Source: Megalonaias nervosa
Lineage: Eukaryota > Mollusca > Bivalvia > Unionida > Unionidae
Length of the DNA stretch: 64,000 nt
Direction of reading: 5' to 3'
Assembly (NCBI GenBank): GCA_016617855.1
Contig: JAECUM010012877.1
Span: 24,164 to 88,163, forward strand
The position numbers and the translations under genes are program-made. The first letter of the stretch is position 1. Every line of letters starts with the position of its first letter. The notes beneath the pieces are model-generated. The model had not been told where the DNA came from and searched no databases. It saw nothing but the letters and a program-made list of their open reading frames with translations. Below are positions 1 through 12,841 of this stretch, one piece after another.

Positions 1-41
1 TGGTATTGCAACACTAACAACCTAGGATTCAAACAATCTTT

Positions 42-270
42 AACTATGCAAAACAAAACTGTACAATATGTATCTAGTCATACAAATTATAACTATGCAA
101 TACAAAACTGTACAATATGTATCTAGTCATACAAATTATAACTATGCAATACAAAACTATACAATATATATCTAGTCATACAAATTATAACTGCAATACA
201 AAACTGTACAATATATATCTAGTCATACAAATTATAGCTATGCAATTCAAAACAGTACAATAACCCTAAC

Positions 271-368
<98 letters not shown>

Positions 369-421
369 CATGTAACTGTATGCAATATAAAACAGCAAAA
401 TATGTATCTAGTCAAAATATG
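42..421. repeat. 49-bp minisatellite split by an AT tract
   Basis: Four nearly identical units of about 49 bp, each containing GTACAATATGTATCTAGTCA, run from 42 to about 233. Degraded units sit on both sides of the (AT)n tract, so the AT tract appears to have expanded inside the array. Confidence 0.85.
273..367. repeat. (AT)n microsatellite
   Basis: An almost pure AT dinucleotide tract with one ACTTATAT interruption. It interrupts the 49-bp repeat array. Confidence 0.95.
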
Positions 422-2493
422 ATTCTTTACATCAGTCCATAAAAATAAGAAACTGGAACATTCTCAGTAATTCTTTGAAAACTATGGAAATCTTCAATTA
501 TCACGTCTAACACATATGTTTATGCGTTATGTAGAACAAAACTATAATAAATCCGTCTGTCCAATTTCAGAACCAAATGGAAGCGTCAGACGGCAGTGGG
601 TCTTGAACTATTGGCAGAAGCTGGAAACTACGCAAGCATGCACCGAATGTTACAACCCAGTCCATACTGGAGTTCATACGTACCCCACTCATCTTCGCAC
701 AATTTACTCTCAAACATCGACAGTTTGTACTACCGGCACGGAACATCTCCACTTTCTTCCCATCGTCATCTAGTTCCTCGAATGTATATACCTGGAATAA
801 GTCATCTAGCGCCCCCACTTTGAAAATCTGTAACGGAACTGTTGCATTGTCTTCCGTAAGGGAAAGGAAGTAGGAACTTCAGTCAAAAGTTAGAACAGGT
901 ACAAGAAGAAACTACAAGAACTTAAGCCGTGATTTCAAGTCGCACGAGAAAAAGTGTCCAATTGCAGGAGATTGTCCTATGTGAATTAATTAAAAATGAA
1001 AGACAAAACATTTTCAAGAATTTCAACAGGCCGCATCGTGTCTGATGCACTTGATGGGCTTTATCAAATAATGACCAGCTGGCTGGTCTGGATTACACAT
1101 GAAAATCTCCTCAAGACAATAAACGTATCGATCAGGGATGTTCTTTAAAACTATCATGCAAAGAATATACTATTAATGACCAATAAAAGAATGTTTTTCA
1201 TAATGTGTATTGCTTAATTGAATTCATAATGTGTATTGCTTAATTGTTGCGCAACTTTTGGCGCACAATATTTCCAATAAATTGATGAAAAGGTTATATT
1301 CAAATTATGTACACACTGCCATTTTATTATGTTGTAGTCATTTGATCAATGACAAAGGATCATATTGCATATTGTTCCTGAGGGTAGACGTTCATACTGG
1401 TAGACGTTCATACGTTCATACTGGTAGACTTTCATACTGGTAGACTTTAATATTGGTAGATGTTTATACTGGTATTGTTAAAACTTTTTTAAAATTATAA
1501 TTATTATCACATTGATATAGGGCTGTCAATCATAACTTTAACCAGTAGCTAAAATGTACACGCATTTGTCAGGGATGATTTCTTATGTAAATATATTTAG
1601 AAGACATGTTGACAGAAATATTGGGAATGGGGATGACTAACCTTTTTACAGTTTATTACATATTATGCTAGGCTGAGGGTAGTCGTAAATGGGGATGGAT
1701 AGATTATGTTTCTAAACATTCACAGTTCTTAGAAAATTATTAAAGAGTCAAATGCAAATAAAACAGTATGAAATGTTGGTAATAGGATGTCTTTCAATAA
1801 GTATAACGTGTCAACGAGATTTAATACATTTTCTTTAGTTCTTCGAGATCAAACGTCACAACTAATTATTTCTGAACATGTGTTCATGCATTGAACAAAA
1901 TGATATAAATGTTTGATAGTGTTTCCTTTGAAGTCTCAACTTGTGATAATTAAACTATATCAAAGAGAAAACATATTGGATAAAATAATATCAGGAAGTT
2001 TATCAGTAATTTAATAATGATAATGTACAGTAGCATACAGACAGACGATTTCAGGAAGGAAACTTTTTAATTCGTGCATTGTAACACATTTACTAAAAGG
2101 GAACATTTTACCTTAAATTCACGTTCTATATGCAACTGCGAACAAAGAAAGCATTTATGGCAAAAAAAATCAAGCCAATATAGAGCTTTCAGATATTTAT
2201 GAACAACGTTTTTAAGCTATGGCCATGGTTTATGAAATTTAGAAACTGATACATGTGCAATTCTGTCTATTTTCACATTCATCTAAGAAATTTTAATAGT
2301 TTGCTTTTAAAGATTTTTATGTGTCCATGTTCTCTTCATATAAATGTTCATGTTCCAACAAGTAGTGAATTAAATACAATTTTAAATCTGTTATAGTTCT
2401 TTAGCTTTTACTTACTATTTTTTGCAATAGATGCCACATATTAGATAAAGATGACATGTAGAGTACATAACATACATATTAACATTGAAATAA
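422..2493. other. AT-rich intergenic stretch, no gene seen
   Basis: Short open frames only, without recognisable domains. Around 1386-1460 a run of about 16-bp units (GGTAGACGTTCATACT and variants) forms a small tandem repeat. Nothing else is supported. Confidence 0.6.
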
Positions 2494-3132
2494 CATTTTA
2501 TAGAGAATCGTTGCCCGGTTTTAATTAAAACAGATAATGACTCCACAGACTGGGGCTACGATAATGACTCCACAGACTGGGGCTACGATAATGACTGAAT
2601 AGACTGGGGCTACATTTTATCGAGAATTGTCGCCCGGTTTTAATTACAACAAATAAAGGTAACGTTCATTACCAACTCTTTTTCCTATAACTAATTCGCT
2701 TTTTCACACATAGTTATATTTCTGTCGAAAAAAGAAATTACGATTAGTAGCTACTATAATGACTGCATAAAATGGGGCTACAATAATGTCTGCATAGACT
2801 GGGTCTACAATAATGGCTGTATATACCGGGGCTACGGTAATGACTGCATAGACTGGGGCTACCATAATGACTTCATAGACTGGGGCTGCGATAATGACTG
2901 CATGGACTTGGGCTACAACAATGACTGCATAGAGTGCGGCTACGATAATGACTGCATAAACTGGGGTTACGATAATGACTGCATAGACTGGGGCTATGAT
3001 AATGACTGCGTCGACTGGGGCTACGATAATGACTCCAGAGAGTGGGGCTACGATAATGACTCCACAGACTGGGGCTACGATAATGACTGAATAGACTGGG
3101 GCTACGATAATGACTGAATAGATTGGGGCTAC
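2494..3132. repeat. 27-bp minisatellite in two blocks
   Basis: A 27-bp unit containing GACTGGGGCTACGATAATGA is repeated in a short block (about 2530-2600) and a long block (about 2755-3132). The short block is flanked by two direct copies of a segment containing GCCCGGTTTTAATTA (about 2494-2527 and 2611-2645). Because 27 is divisible by three, the long block stays open in one plus frame (2902-3090) and would give a nine-residue repeat of the DNDCIDWGY type. I read this as a by-product of the repeat. Confidence 0.85.
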
Positions 3133-3213
3133 TGTGCTAAATACTTAATAGTTAAATAATGTCTTGCATAAGCCGTCAAAAGCAACCAACTAACCAGTCA
3201 ACCTCTATTTTCG

Positions 3214-3221
3214 TATCTATC

Positions 3222-3297
<76 letters not shown>
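3214..3297. repeat. (ATCT)n microsatellite
   Basis: A nearly perfect tetranucleotide tract. Looser ATCT/ATTT degenerate sequence continues to about 3370. Confidence 0.95.
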
Positions 3298-4198
3298 CAC
3301 CATCACACAGACACGCATCGATCCTTCCATTTATTTATCCATCTATTTATTCATCCATCTATCCATCTGTTTGTCTACTGGCCTTGCTTGGTCCACATCG
3401 TGTCTCCCATTCTTCACTTGTCGCTGCATGTATATTGTCACTGGATCTGGATAAAATAAACATTGATTCACATAATCATATAATAATACCGCGTGATGTT
3501 TATTTGATATTTATTTTTAATATTTTAATATCCGACCGTGCTTTAAAACATTTAAGCAAAATTTGTAAAATTTAATCTTTCATTTAATAAAGAAATGATG
3601 TGTCCACATATATATATTAGTTGCTATAAAGCAATTCGATATACCAATACTACTGGTATATCAAATTGTGATCCGCCCATGGCGCAATAATACGCATATA
3701 TAAACATTCTCGCGACCGTCTGCAGTTGATTCTAGATCAGTGATCAATTTCCACAAATTAGTCACTAGTGACGTATGAAAATAACGATGAAAAGTATTAA
3801 TAATCCCCCTTTTCTAAATAAATTTAATATGGTACACATTTTCATCACAATCCTTTCTGCTTTCTGTTCTCCCCTCCCCTCTCATGCATAACGGACAAAC
3901 TGCGCAGAAATGTGGAATGAGAGAGTAAAGGAATTTGGGCTGGATTAAAACCTTGAAATAGAAATTACACCAAGTAACCTACAAGAATATGGTTCGTCGT
4001 AACGATACGTGTACACTTTCCTTGGGATTTATCTAAAGTGTTTATCAATGATACAAAGTTGCAAACCAGTAAATTCCTCGGATACGTGGTACACATACTG
4101 TGATATATTTAATGTTATGTTTTGTTGTTTCTTCTTAAACATACCAAAATGTTCTAAAAAATCGATAATTATTATTTAAATATGAAAATGTCCAAAGG

Positions 4199-4307
<109 letters not shown>

Positions 4308-4438
4308 ACCATCGTAGCATGATAAAATCTATGAAATGACGAACGTAGAGGATTTTTGTTTGTGTCATCCCATGATATATCCCACGATATCTCTGGACTT
4401 AAGAATGATGGTAAAAGTTAAGTCAAACCGACCAAAAG

Positions 4439-4440
<2 letters not shown>

Positions 4441-4510
<70 letters not shown>
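4441..4510. repeat. (GA)n microsatellite
   Basis: About 68 bp of pure GA dinucleotide, opposite in orientation to the TC tract at 4201-4305. Confidence 0.95.
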
Positions 4511-4511
<1 letters not shown>

Positions 4512-5803
4512 CAAACAGCCTTTGAGTAGGCCTGGCTTGAAGTAGTGTTTTCCCTATATCCAAAGACCCTAAGTCGTTCTCAGCTGAAGGGTGTTTACAT
4601 GCACAAATACTGCAAGTAATTTTTGTCTCCAATCAGCTTATAATGACACATCAAGAAACATCCAATTTCACACTTACATGTTGTTTATTTTGTTTCCCAT
4701 TTCTTTGACCAATCAGTAAGCATTTTCAAGCCGAAGATTTATACCTTACACCATGCACCAGAAAACGCGACCAAAATACCGAATGCACATAATTAATCTT
4801 ATATTAAATTTATAAAAATGTTAAGCATTAGACTGTATGCCTAAGTCCTTATGTTACGAAATTAGAAGGAGTCTATTTTATGGGACTAACCCATGCTACC
4901 AACAAGTCTTGAGAATACTATACATTACTTAGTCTTGTAGAAACGTCCTAATCACTCAGTTTGAGAAATATCTTCCCAGCAACGATTGCCTATAATTAGC
5001 AAATTGTCCCTAAAATATAAAATGCTATAGGTAAGTAAAAATAGAACATACCTTACGCTTGTTACAATATTAATATTAAATATTTTTACGATTCTGTGGT
5101 CATGAACAAACTAACAGAAAAGAGCGAAAACCCCAAAATTTTGTAAAATTTAACAAATATTTTTTCATAGAATACAAAGTGAAAATAAAAAAAAATTATA
5201 AGTATTGTGAATTAAATCCAAAAAACTTCCAACAGTTCTACCACAAGTCCAAATGTGTGAAGGTCCAACTGAATTAAAGTGGGGTTCCAAATAAATTTTG
5301 ATATTGAATGTGTTGATGTGCCTGTAGTCTCAAACGTGCTAATTGCCAATAGCCCTAATATAGTGTGGGGATGTGCTTCGTCTTTTGATGTATCACAATA
5401 ACATAACCCAAACTTTCCTTGTCTGAATTCACTATCATTCCAAATCAATGTTCTAGTCAAAGAATATTATTGAGCACTTTGCAATTCCAGTGAATAATAA
5501 GATGAAGAAAAAAATCCACCCAAATTAAAAAACTGAGGACAACAATAAGAATGATTCTGCATTGGATGTTAAAGCAAGAATGCGTAATACTTAGGTCAAT
5601 AAGAATATTTATCCCTCTACATGATCTAGGTCGCAATTACCATTTTCTGAAAATACTCCGTCACTGAATTGAAACTTCCATTTTAGACGTTTCTAAAGTT
5701 AGAATCAAGATTATTAACATGTTCAATAATGATCTGAATCTTTAATCTATAACCATTTAAAATCTTTAACTACGCATTCCATTGTTTAAAACTAAATGTT
5801 ATT

Positions 5804-5804
5804 G

Positions 5805-5869
<65 letters not shown>
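5804..5869. repeat. (TA)n(TG)n compound microsatellite
   Basis: A short TA tract passes directly into about 48 bp of pure TG dinucleotide. Confidence 0.95.
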
Positions 5870-6979
5870 TTGCGCATGAGGCTGATTTGAAAATGTTGTT
5901 TCCTTTACCTGTACATATTCAAATGCTTCAGCCTCCGTATTACCGCCGAAACTTTGTGTGGCCATCACAATTTGGGGTAATTTTCCTTTCTTCCATTTGT
6001 AAAACTCGCCTACAGTGTACTTTTCTCTTTTTGTTTCGTATTCCACCATTCTTCAGGCGGCCACTGGTGTACAAGTGCAAAATTACTGCAAATACTGCAA
6101 ATATAATTTCTTATTATCATTTTATTTCCAAATTTGTATTGCCATGCAGAAATCAATCAAGGACTTGGAATTTCTTTGATACGCTTCATGGAACTACATG
6201 CTAAAGTTATTATGTAAAAAGTAACAGACAAAAAAAAATAAAATATACCCTACTTAGCACTATTATTTTGTTTTGTTTGGGGTTTTTGGGGTGGTGGTGG
6301 AGGTGGGTTTTTTTAAATAACTTTTCAAACTTTTTGGAGCTGAAAATCAGAGAATCATTATAGCAAGGCACCAGAAGACGACTTCAATGATACACAGAGG
6401 CAGAATTCCTATGGCAACAAAGAGTAATTACTGTAGACGGGCCTAATTGTGTTTATTTTGTTGTTCGAACCGAAATAATGACCAACACATATGTATTTAT
6501 TTCCTAACCCCTATTACGTCCTGAAAGCCTAGAAATGATCCTATTTAAAATCACTAAATTGAAAACATATTTTCGTTTGGAATAATGACTTCCTTTGAGG
6601 TAATAATTTCTTACGTAGCTTGTCTCGATTTTCATTTTATCTTTCATACCAGGCGTTGTTTACTTTATTTTAGGTGTTTACAAACCTGTAACTATACTAT
6701 TTCATCATATCACATTAAAACCTGTTTGTGTTATGTACATTGCTAATAAAGTGACGCTGCATTCTTGTTGTGTTATTATTATAGTCCAGGTAGTTAAGTG
6801 AGATATAGATTCATTCCACTGACTCATTATCAGGTTAGTACAAGGCTATAAAACTGATGTCTACCACCGAAGACATAACTTTCTAACCTAAACTGACAGA
6901 AGTTTTCATATCCAACCCATCAATTTTTTTTGTATTCCTTTTTGTTCATTTCTGATATTTTATAAGTATTTATTATTAT

Positions 6980-6980
<1 letters not shown>

Positions 6981-7032
<52 letters not shown>
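6981..7032. repeat. (AG)n microsatellite
   Basis: About 52 bp of pure AG dinucleotide following a TTA-rich run. Confidence 0.95.
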
Positions 7033-7035
<3 letters not shown>

Positions 7036-7810
7036 CCTGGGCGGGCTTTATATAAAACATTACGTTTCACCTATGTGAATGAGGAGTGGGAAGTGGGGTA
7101 CCTAGATGATCCTACAAGTTTTGGTGCATGTTCCGAGGTTTTTTATCGCCACAATCAGGCAGGGAATGGCACAGCTGAGTTATCCCCCTTTCGATATCAA
7201 TGATATGTCTTAAAGCACTTGTAATAAAGACGTACGTATAGACTGACACTTTTTTCATAGCCACTGCTATGAGAAATGCAAACATAGTTGACGAAAACTA
7301 TAATGTTGCTATGCGCGATTTAAATCAATGTAAAATTGAAAAAGATACCTAACATAGACACTTCAAAGTACACACATCTTGTGCATTCAAGTTATGGCGT
7401 TTATGGATAACGGGGCCCAGCCCGGGGCTATAATCAGTCGCTGACACGTTGGTTTTAATTTTTGTCTGTCAATAACTGGACGTATATCTTACTCAGATTT
7501 ATAACAAAATAACACCATTAAACCAATTATATTACTCTTTAAAAAATTGATTATCTTGAGATGAAAGAAAAAAAAACCCTCAACTAAAAAAAAGTAGCAG
7601 ACCCCCCCCCCCCATGCACACACACAACCGAAAATTGAATTATCAGTACCTAATAGTAGATAAATTAGGTATGTGTATGTTAATTATTGCACAAGCTGTA
7701 ATCTAAAAACTGTAACCAAAGGATGTGGAGAATATGTTTACAATATAGCTGACACTGTGTGAACGATATTGTGATGACGTCAAAGAGTGTTTTGATAAAT
7801 ATGGGGAAGT

Positions 7811-7816
7811 GTTGGC
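7811..7816. repeat. Target site duplication, left of Maverick-1
   Basis: GTTGGC immediately precedes the left terminal repeat (AGTAGTGAAGG). The same six bases follow the right terminal repeat at 22979-22984. A six-base duplication is the usual signature of Polinton integrase. Confidence 0.9.
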
Positions 7817-8099
7817 AGTAGTGAAGGGGGACAATATTAGGCATATCATGCCAAAGAAGGAAAAATGGCATGGGTCGATATGGGGCAAAAATTGATTGAG
7901 CCTATGAGACCAAAGAAGGAAAAACACCCTGGGACGATATAGGGCAAAGATGGATAGGGATAAGGGGAATGAGGATTACAAGACCCCCTGGGACGATATA
8001 GGGACAAGATGTATACGGTTCATACACAAACATGGCAAAGTGATTAAATATATTTTTGAGCCATATGAGTGGCCCTGAAAAGGGCCTTTGGGTTCTTTT
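7817..8099 (+). repeat. Maverick-1 left terminal inverted repeat
   Basis: It matches the reverse complement of 22691-22978 with scattered substitutions and small indels. It contains three phased copies of a motif like CCCTGGGACGATATAGGGCA (about 7868, 7927 and 7986; spacing about 59 bp), so the terminal repeat is itself built from iterated units. Confidence 0.93.
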
Positions 8100-8516
8100 T
8101 GTTAACACCATTCCGTTAACATAGAGGGCATCGCATTGGTCTTCTTCTCTTCCTTAAACTACGTCTAACCTCTGGACCGTAGATGAGGACTCGCTTCAAA
8201 CAGCCTTGTCTCACCATATAGATCCTTCTTTTCCAAACGCTCGTCTCGGTGATCTTGATGATTGTCCATGATAATTTGACATACATGAGTAAGTCCGTAC
8301 AGAACAGCATCGACGATACGAAAGTAGATGATTCTACGTTTGTCCACATCTTGTGACGAGAACAGATGAAGGGAATAAAGTGAACTGCGGTTATTTATAG
8401 TGGAAGAAAGATCGAAACGGATTGAGTTTTTTCACCAATCCAAACACGCGTTACAAAATTCAGCCACTGCACGGTCTGTCTTCCAATCCGAAGAGAGCTG
8501 ACTGTGTCGTCACATT
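8100..8516. other. Left subterminal region of Maverick-1, doubtful minus-strand ORFs
   Basis: Two overlapping minus-strand frames (8116-8349 and 8165-8347) are open, the longer giving 77 residues with a basic C-terminus. I recognise neither, and I cannot tell whether one is a decayed gene or chance. Confidence 0.3.
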
Positions 8517-8527
8517 CCCTATATAGG
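8517..8527 (+). promoter_or_regulatory. TATA box upstream of the first Maverick-1 gene
   Basis: CCCTATATAGG lies 52-62 bases before the ATG at 8579, a normal distance for a TATA box with a short leader. Similar boxes precede several other genes of this element. Confidence 0.45.
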
Positions 8528-8578
8528 TGCGCTAGCGTCTGTGCGCACTGAATCAATGCGACACTGTTTTTTTGTAAC

Positions 8579-9223
8579 ATGACGGAAACTAAGAAGACGA
8601 TGAATTGGGGTGCACCAGCCGTAGAGACGAGAAGCGATGGTATAGCACCGGCTACCAAAGTCAACATAGGTCTATTTCCAGAAGAGGTCGATTTTAATTG
8701 GGATTTAGTGGATTTTCTTTCTTCTTCGCAAGAATGTGTTTCGGTACCAGCACCTTCGCCACCTTCTCCTTCTTTACCATACGTCGAGGATTTTAAACAG
8801 AGACAGAAAGAAGAATTGGAGAAATATTTACAGCAGCAGAAAGAAGCAGAACAAGCTTTTCTCCTTCAACAGCAACATCGGGAAGAAGAAGAGGAAAGAA
8901 GGAAACGATAAGAAGAAGAAGAAGCAGAGAAGAAACAAGGTCTAGGAGAGAAATAGAACAGTGAAACTCAAATGGTGACGGTATTCTTGGACATTTTGGC
9001 AGAGTTAAGGAGTCTGAAACAAATGAATCAGACTTCTTTACTACGACCTAAGAGAAAAAGACCTTCCCAAGCCAAACAGCCCAACCCTGTTCACACACCT
9101 ACTACGCCTGAGATACCAGCCCTAGTGATTTCTACCAAATCATCGACAGGAGCAGGTTCAGAAGTAGGTCTTGGCTGTGGCAAAGGCTTAAGGCAGTTAA
9201 AGCTGATTGCTTCCCCCTCCTGA
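8579..9223 (+). pseudogene. Unknown Gln/Glu-rich coiled-coil protein of Maverick-1
   Basis: The reading frame is continuous from the ATG at 8579 to 9223 except for two in-frame stops (TAA 8909-8911, TAG 8954-8956), giving about 214 codons. The N-terminal third is acidic and proline-rich. The middle (about residues 60-125) is a Gln/Glu/Lys-rich probable coiled coil. The C-terminal part has a basic patch (RPKRKRPSQ) and ends in a low-complexity tail. Its place before the polymerase gene suggests an early or replication-associated role, but I do not recognise the family. The two stops indicate decay; splicing them out is conceivable but I see no convincing intron signals. Confidence 0.45.
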
Positions 9224-9640
9224 GTTTGTTGTTTGTTATGAAAAAAACAAAAACAAACACAAAACGGTCCTTTTCAGGGCCACCCACTTCTTTCGAAAAG
9301 AGATAGTATTCATTTTGCCAAAATCAATAAGAACTCAAAATCCCTTTTTATTTACCCATGATTTACGTGTGTGAGTGCATGAGTGTAGGTCCTTATCATT
9401 CTAAAAATCAAAACCAGGAGACACTTACGTTTCTTTCTGTTATATTCTGGTACAAATTTTACAAACCAATGTCACAACACAACACTTTAAAAAAGTTAAT
9501 AGACTTCTTCGTTGTCTTTTTGTTCACTCTGTTGTTTTTTTTTTTTTTAATTTCTTCACTTTCACAGGTTTTGTCTCCTCTTCTTCCTCACTTTTTTCTC
9601 GTCTTCTTTTCTTCTCTTTTTTCTCTTTCTGGACGTGTCT
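9224..9640. other. T-rich spacer before the polymerase gene
   Basis: A pyrimidine-rich stretch with a long T run near 9533-9549. The open frame beginning at 9358 passes through it, but its translation is low-complexity Phe/Leu and unlike polymerase. I place the polymerase start near the end of this spacer. Confidence 0.4.
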
Positions 9641-12600
9641 GGGTTTTTCCTTTGGCTCCACGCTACATCTTGAAAGTGCACCCTCAAGAAGTGCGCGTAC
9701 CTCTGTTGTTCCGAGGCAAAAATTTCAAAGACGGAAACTACATTCACGTCTATCATCATGATGAACATTTCGGTACCATTACCAGTATCACTGGATTCCA
9801 GGGATACAAATATTATTGTGAGAAATATGACCATGGCTATAACAATCGAGAGCAAAACAAGCATTGTGGATCGAAATGTGAGGGATGTTTGGCCTCTAAA
9901 CCGTGTCTTGACGAATGACAACAACAAGTGCATTGCCCAGCTTGTCAGCCCACGTTTGTCAGCCCTGCTTGTTACCAACAACATCTGAAGACGCAAGGTT
10001 CACAGCAGAAAAGTCCTTGTCAACTCCTGTGATTGTGCCCTACTTCTGGACAAGTGATGCGTACCAATAATACCAAGGCTCGCGTAAGTACAGGCAAGAA
10101 ACGATGTCACATTTGTCACCAAATCGTGGACATGGAACACGCTACATTCAAAAATACCATTCCAAACATGAAGAGGAAGATGACCAGAAGAAAGGCAATG
10201 TCATCTTTTTCGATTTCGAATGCATGCAAGAGACCGGTATTCACATTCCTAATGTCTGCGTGGCTCATCGAGCGTTGCGAGAAGTGCATCCAAGAGACTA
10301 TCTTTAGTCATTGCCCTCACTGCAGCAAGATTCCTGGATGTGAAAAAATCTTTCGGGGACCGAACACGCTAGCCGATTTCGCCCAATGGACCTTAGACCC
10401 CATCGACGAGATGTGGAGACAAGAGGACATGGAACATTACGTAGATTGGCATCGCCATGCCATGGTGATGGCTCACAATTTCTCGGGATACGATGGGCAA
10501 TTTCTTTTGAGATACTATACGGAACAAAGTACCGAACGTCCTAAAGTGATTTTGAACGGAGCCAAAATCATTTCCATGCAAGTGGGACAAGTGCAGTTTA
10601 AAGATTCGATGAGTTACTTGGCCATGCCATTGAGCTGAATGCCTAAAACGTTTGGAATGACAGAAATGGCCAAAGGCTGTTCTCCGCACTTTTTCAACAC
10701 CGAAGCTAATCAACACGTCGTTCTACCACATTTGCTTGAAGTTCACTACTACTATCCCGACAACATGCGTACCGATCAACGAGAAGCTTTCTACGCTTAG
10801 TACAACGCTCACGCCTCGGACCATTTCGACTTTCAGGAAGAAATGTTAAAATATTGACGTTCCGACGTGAACATTTTACGGCTTTGCTGTGGAAAATTTC
10901 GAGAACTGTTCATGGAGCACGGATGGATCGATACTTTGAAAGAAGCCTGCACCATTGCCAAAGCGTGTTCCTTAGTGCACCGTCAACGATTCATGTCCGA
11001 AAACATCCTAGCTGTCATAAGCCCTCAAACGACAAACTTTGTCAAACGTCAACACTCGGTCAAACCCCTACACTGATAACATTACTTGTGCGACAAGGAA
11101 GACAAATGGATCCAACACGCGACAACGGAGGAGGCGACAAGACCATCGGAACGTATTCCGTGGATGGTTGGGACTTAGAAAACCCCAAGATCGTGTACGA
11201 GTTTAACGGGTGCTTCTTTCACGGATGTCCCATCTGTTACATTCAACGTGGCACTAAAAATCAGTTTTTACAACGAACCATGGAAGACTTGTACCAGGCC
11301 ACTTGTCAGCGTCGCTTGAAGTTAGAACAGCAAGTGGTGGAAATGTGGGAACACGAGTACGATCACCGATTGAAAACCGATCCAGAGTTTGAACGCATCG
11401 TGGAAAGTTACAAGCTGGTGGACCCACTGAACACACGGGACAGTTTGTACGGAGGAAGGACGAATGCCACATGTTTGCTGCACGAAGCCGACAAGGAGAA
11501 ATGAGAAGAAATCAAATACTTGAACGTGTGTTCGCTGTATCCGTACGTGTGCAAATATTGTCACTTTTCCGCAGGGCCCCCGGAATTGCACACATCGACC
11601 TGGACAACATTCGACAAAACGAAGGATTGATCAAGTGCAAAGTCTTGCCTCCCACGGACTTGTACCATCCCGTTTTACCTCACCATTGCCAAGGAAAACT
11701 GATGTTTCCCTTGTGCCGTACTTGGTTCAAAACGTGCAACCAAGACCAACCTTGTCAGTACACTCAGAAAGAACGCACCTTGACGGGAACGTGGGTCAGC
11801 GTGGAATTGTTTAAAGCTTTGGACCTGGGATACCAACTGTTAGATGTTTACGAAATTTACCACTTTCCCAAGACAGAAAAATACCACGATGGCGACGAGA
11901 TTCAGAATGGCATTTTTGAAGACTACGTGGATGCCTTTTTGAAACTGAAACAAGAAGCCAGCGTCTATCCTTCCTGGTGCCACACTCCCGAAGACCAAAA
12001 GAATTTCAAAGAGAAAAACTGGGATCAGGAAGGCATCACTTTGGACCACGTGGAGAAAAACGAAGGAAGGCGATCGTTTACCAAAGTGATGTTGAATTGC
12101 TTGTGGGACAAAATGGCACAACGACAGTGTTCACCCAAGACGGAGTATTTGTCTGAACCTTTCCGCCACTTCCAGATGATTCACGACAAAACCAAATACA
12201 TGAAACACGTGAACGTCGTTCGTGAGGATTTGATCTTAGTCAATTACGAAGAAGAACTGGACTTGGTAGAAACTGACGAATTTGGAAATGTCATCATTGC
12301 GGCCTACGTGACAGCCCGTGCTCGCTCAAAATTGAACGAAGCTTTACACCAACTAGGAGATCGTGTACTGTATTTTAATACGGACGGTTGCATCTACATC
12401 GATTGCCTGGGTCACTGTCACCCTGACATCGAAGGAGACCGTTTACGAGCTTGAACGGACGAGCACCCCAACGACAAGATTCTAAGTTTTGCTAGTGGCG
12501 GTCCCAAATATTACAGCTACGAATACCGTGACCCACGACGAGAAGTGCACACCGAGTGTAAAGGGAAACAATTGACTCTCAATTATCGCACCGGTCGACT

Positions 12601-12826
12601 GGTGAACTTTGGGGTATTCAAAGAAGCCTTGCAGTCTGGAGAGGATCAACACTTGAAAGTGACCACCTACGAACCTCGCAAGATAATACGTTTATCCACA
12701 CAAAAAATCGTCAGTCGGCCCTTGGAAAAAGTCTATCAAATCGTGTACCAGAAAAGATTTCGGCTTCCCTACCACTTCACTTTACCTGACGGACACGCTG
12801 GTATAAAAATGGTTCCAAGACGATAG
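9640..12826 (+). pseudogene. polB: Protein-primed DNA polymerase B of Maverick-1
   Basis: Family B polymerase of the Polinton type, which replicates the element from its termini by protein priming. The N-terminal Cys/His-rich region includes HGYNNREQNKHC (about 9832-9870). The exonuclease motif VIFFDFEC lies near 10200-10220 in a different frame from its surroundings, and an SDVNIL motif is near 10862. Palm motif A reads NVCSLYP (about 11524), motif B LNCLWDK (about 12093) and motif C FNTDG (about 12374). In two of these motifs an Asp is replaced by Asn. There are seven in-frame stops (9916, 10030, 10636, 10798, 10855, 11502, 12452) and frameshifts near 10200, 11080 and 11580. Total length fits a polymerase of about 1,050 residues. 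Identity is firm; the copy is dead. Confidence 0.9.
12802..12809 (+). promoter_or_regulatory. TATA box for the first BIR gene
   Basis: TATAAAAA lies inside the last codons of the polymerase frame and 33-40 bases before the ATG at 12842. Confidence 0.5.
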
Positions 12827-12841
12827 CCACTAGCAAGAAGG

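Noticed and set aside
262..272. Telomere-like CCCTAACCC next to the AT tract
   Set aside because: Only nine matching bases, a single occurrence, no array.
2902..3090. Nine-residue repeat protein encoded by the 27-bp minisatellite
   Set aside because: The frame exists only because the period is divisible by three; no flanking coding signal.
5792..6049. ORFs made of Cys-Val, Thr-His, Ser-Leu or Arg-Glu repeats (also at 4135-4632, 17198-17587, 32351-32923, 62111-62344)
   Set aside because: Direct translations of dinucleotide microsatellites; no domain outside the repeat.
9262..9290. Extra copy of the TIR inner edge (CCTTTTCAGGGCCACCCAC)
   Set aside because: Similarity covers only about 20 bases with mismatches; it may be chance or a short hairpin.
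9562..9996. Minus-strand ORF opposite the polymerase start
   Set aside because: Shadow of the plus-strand polymerase; no own motif.
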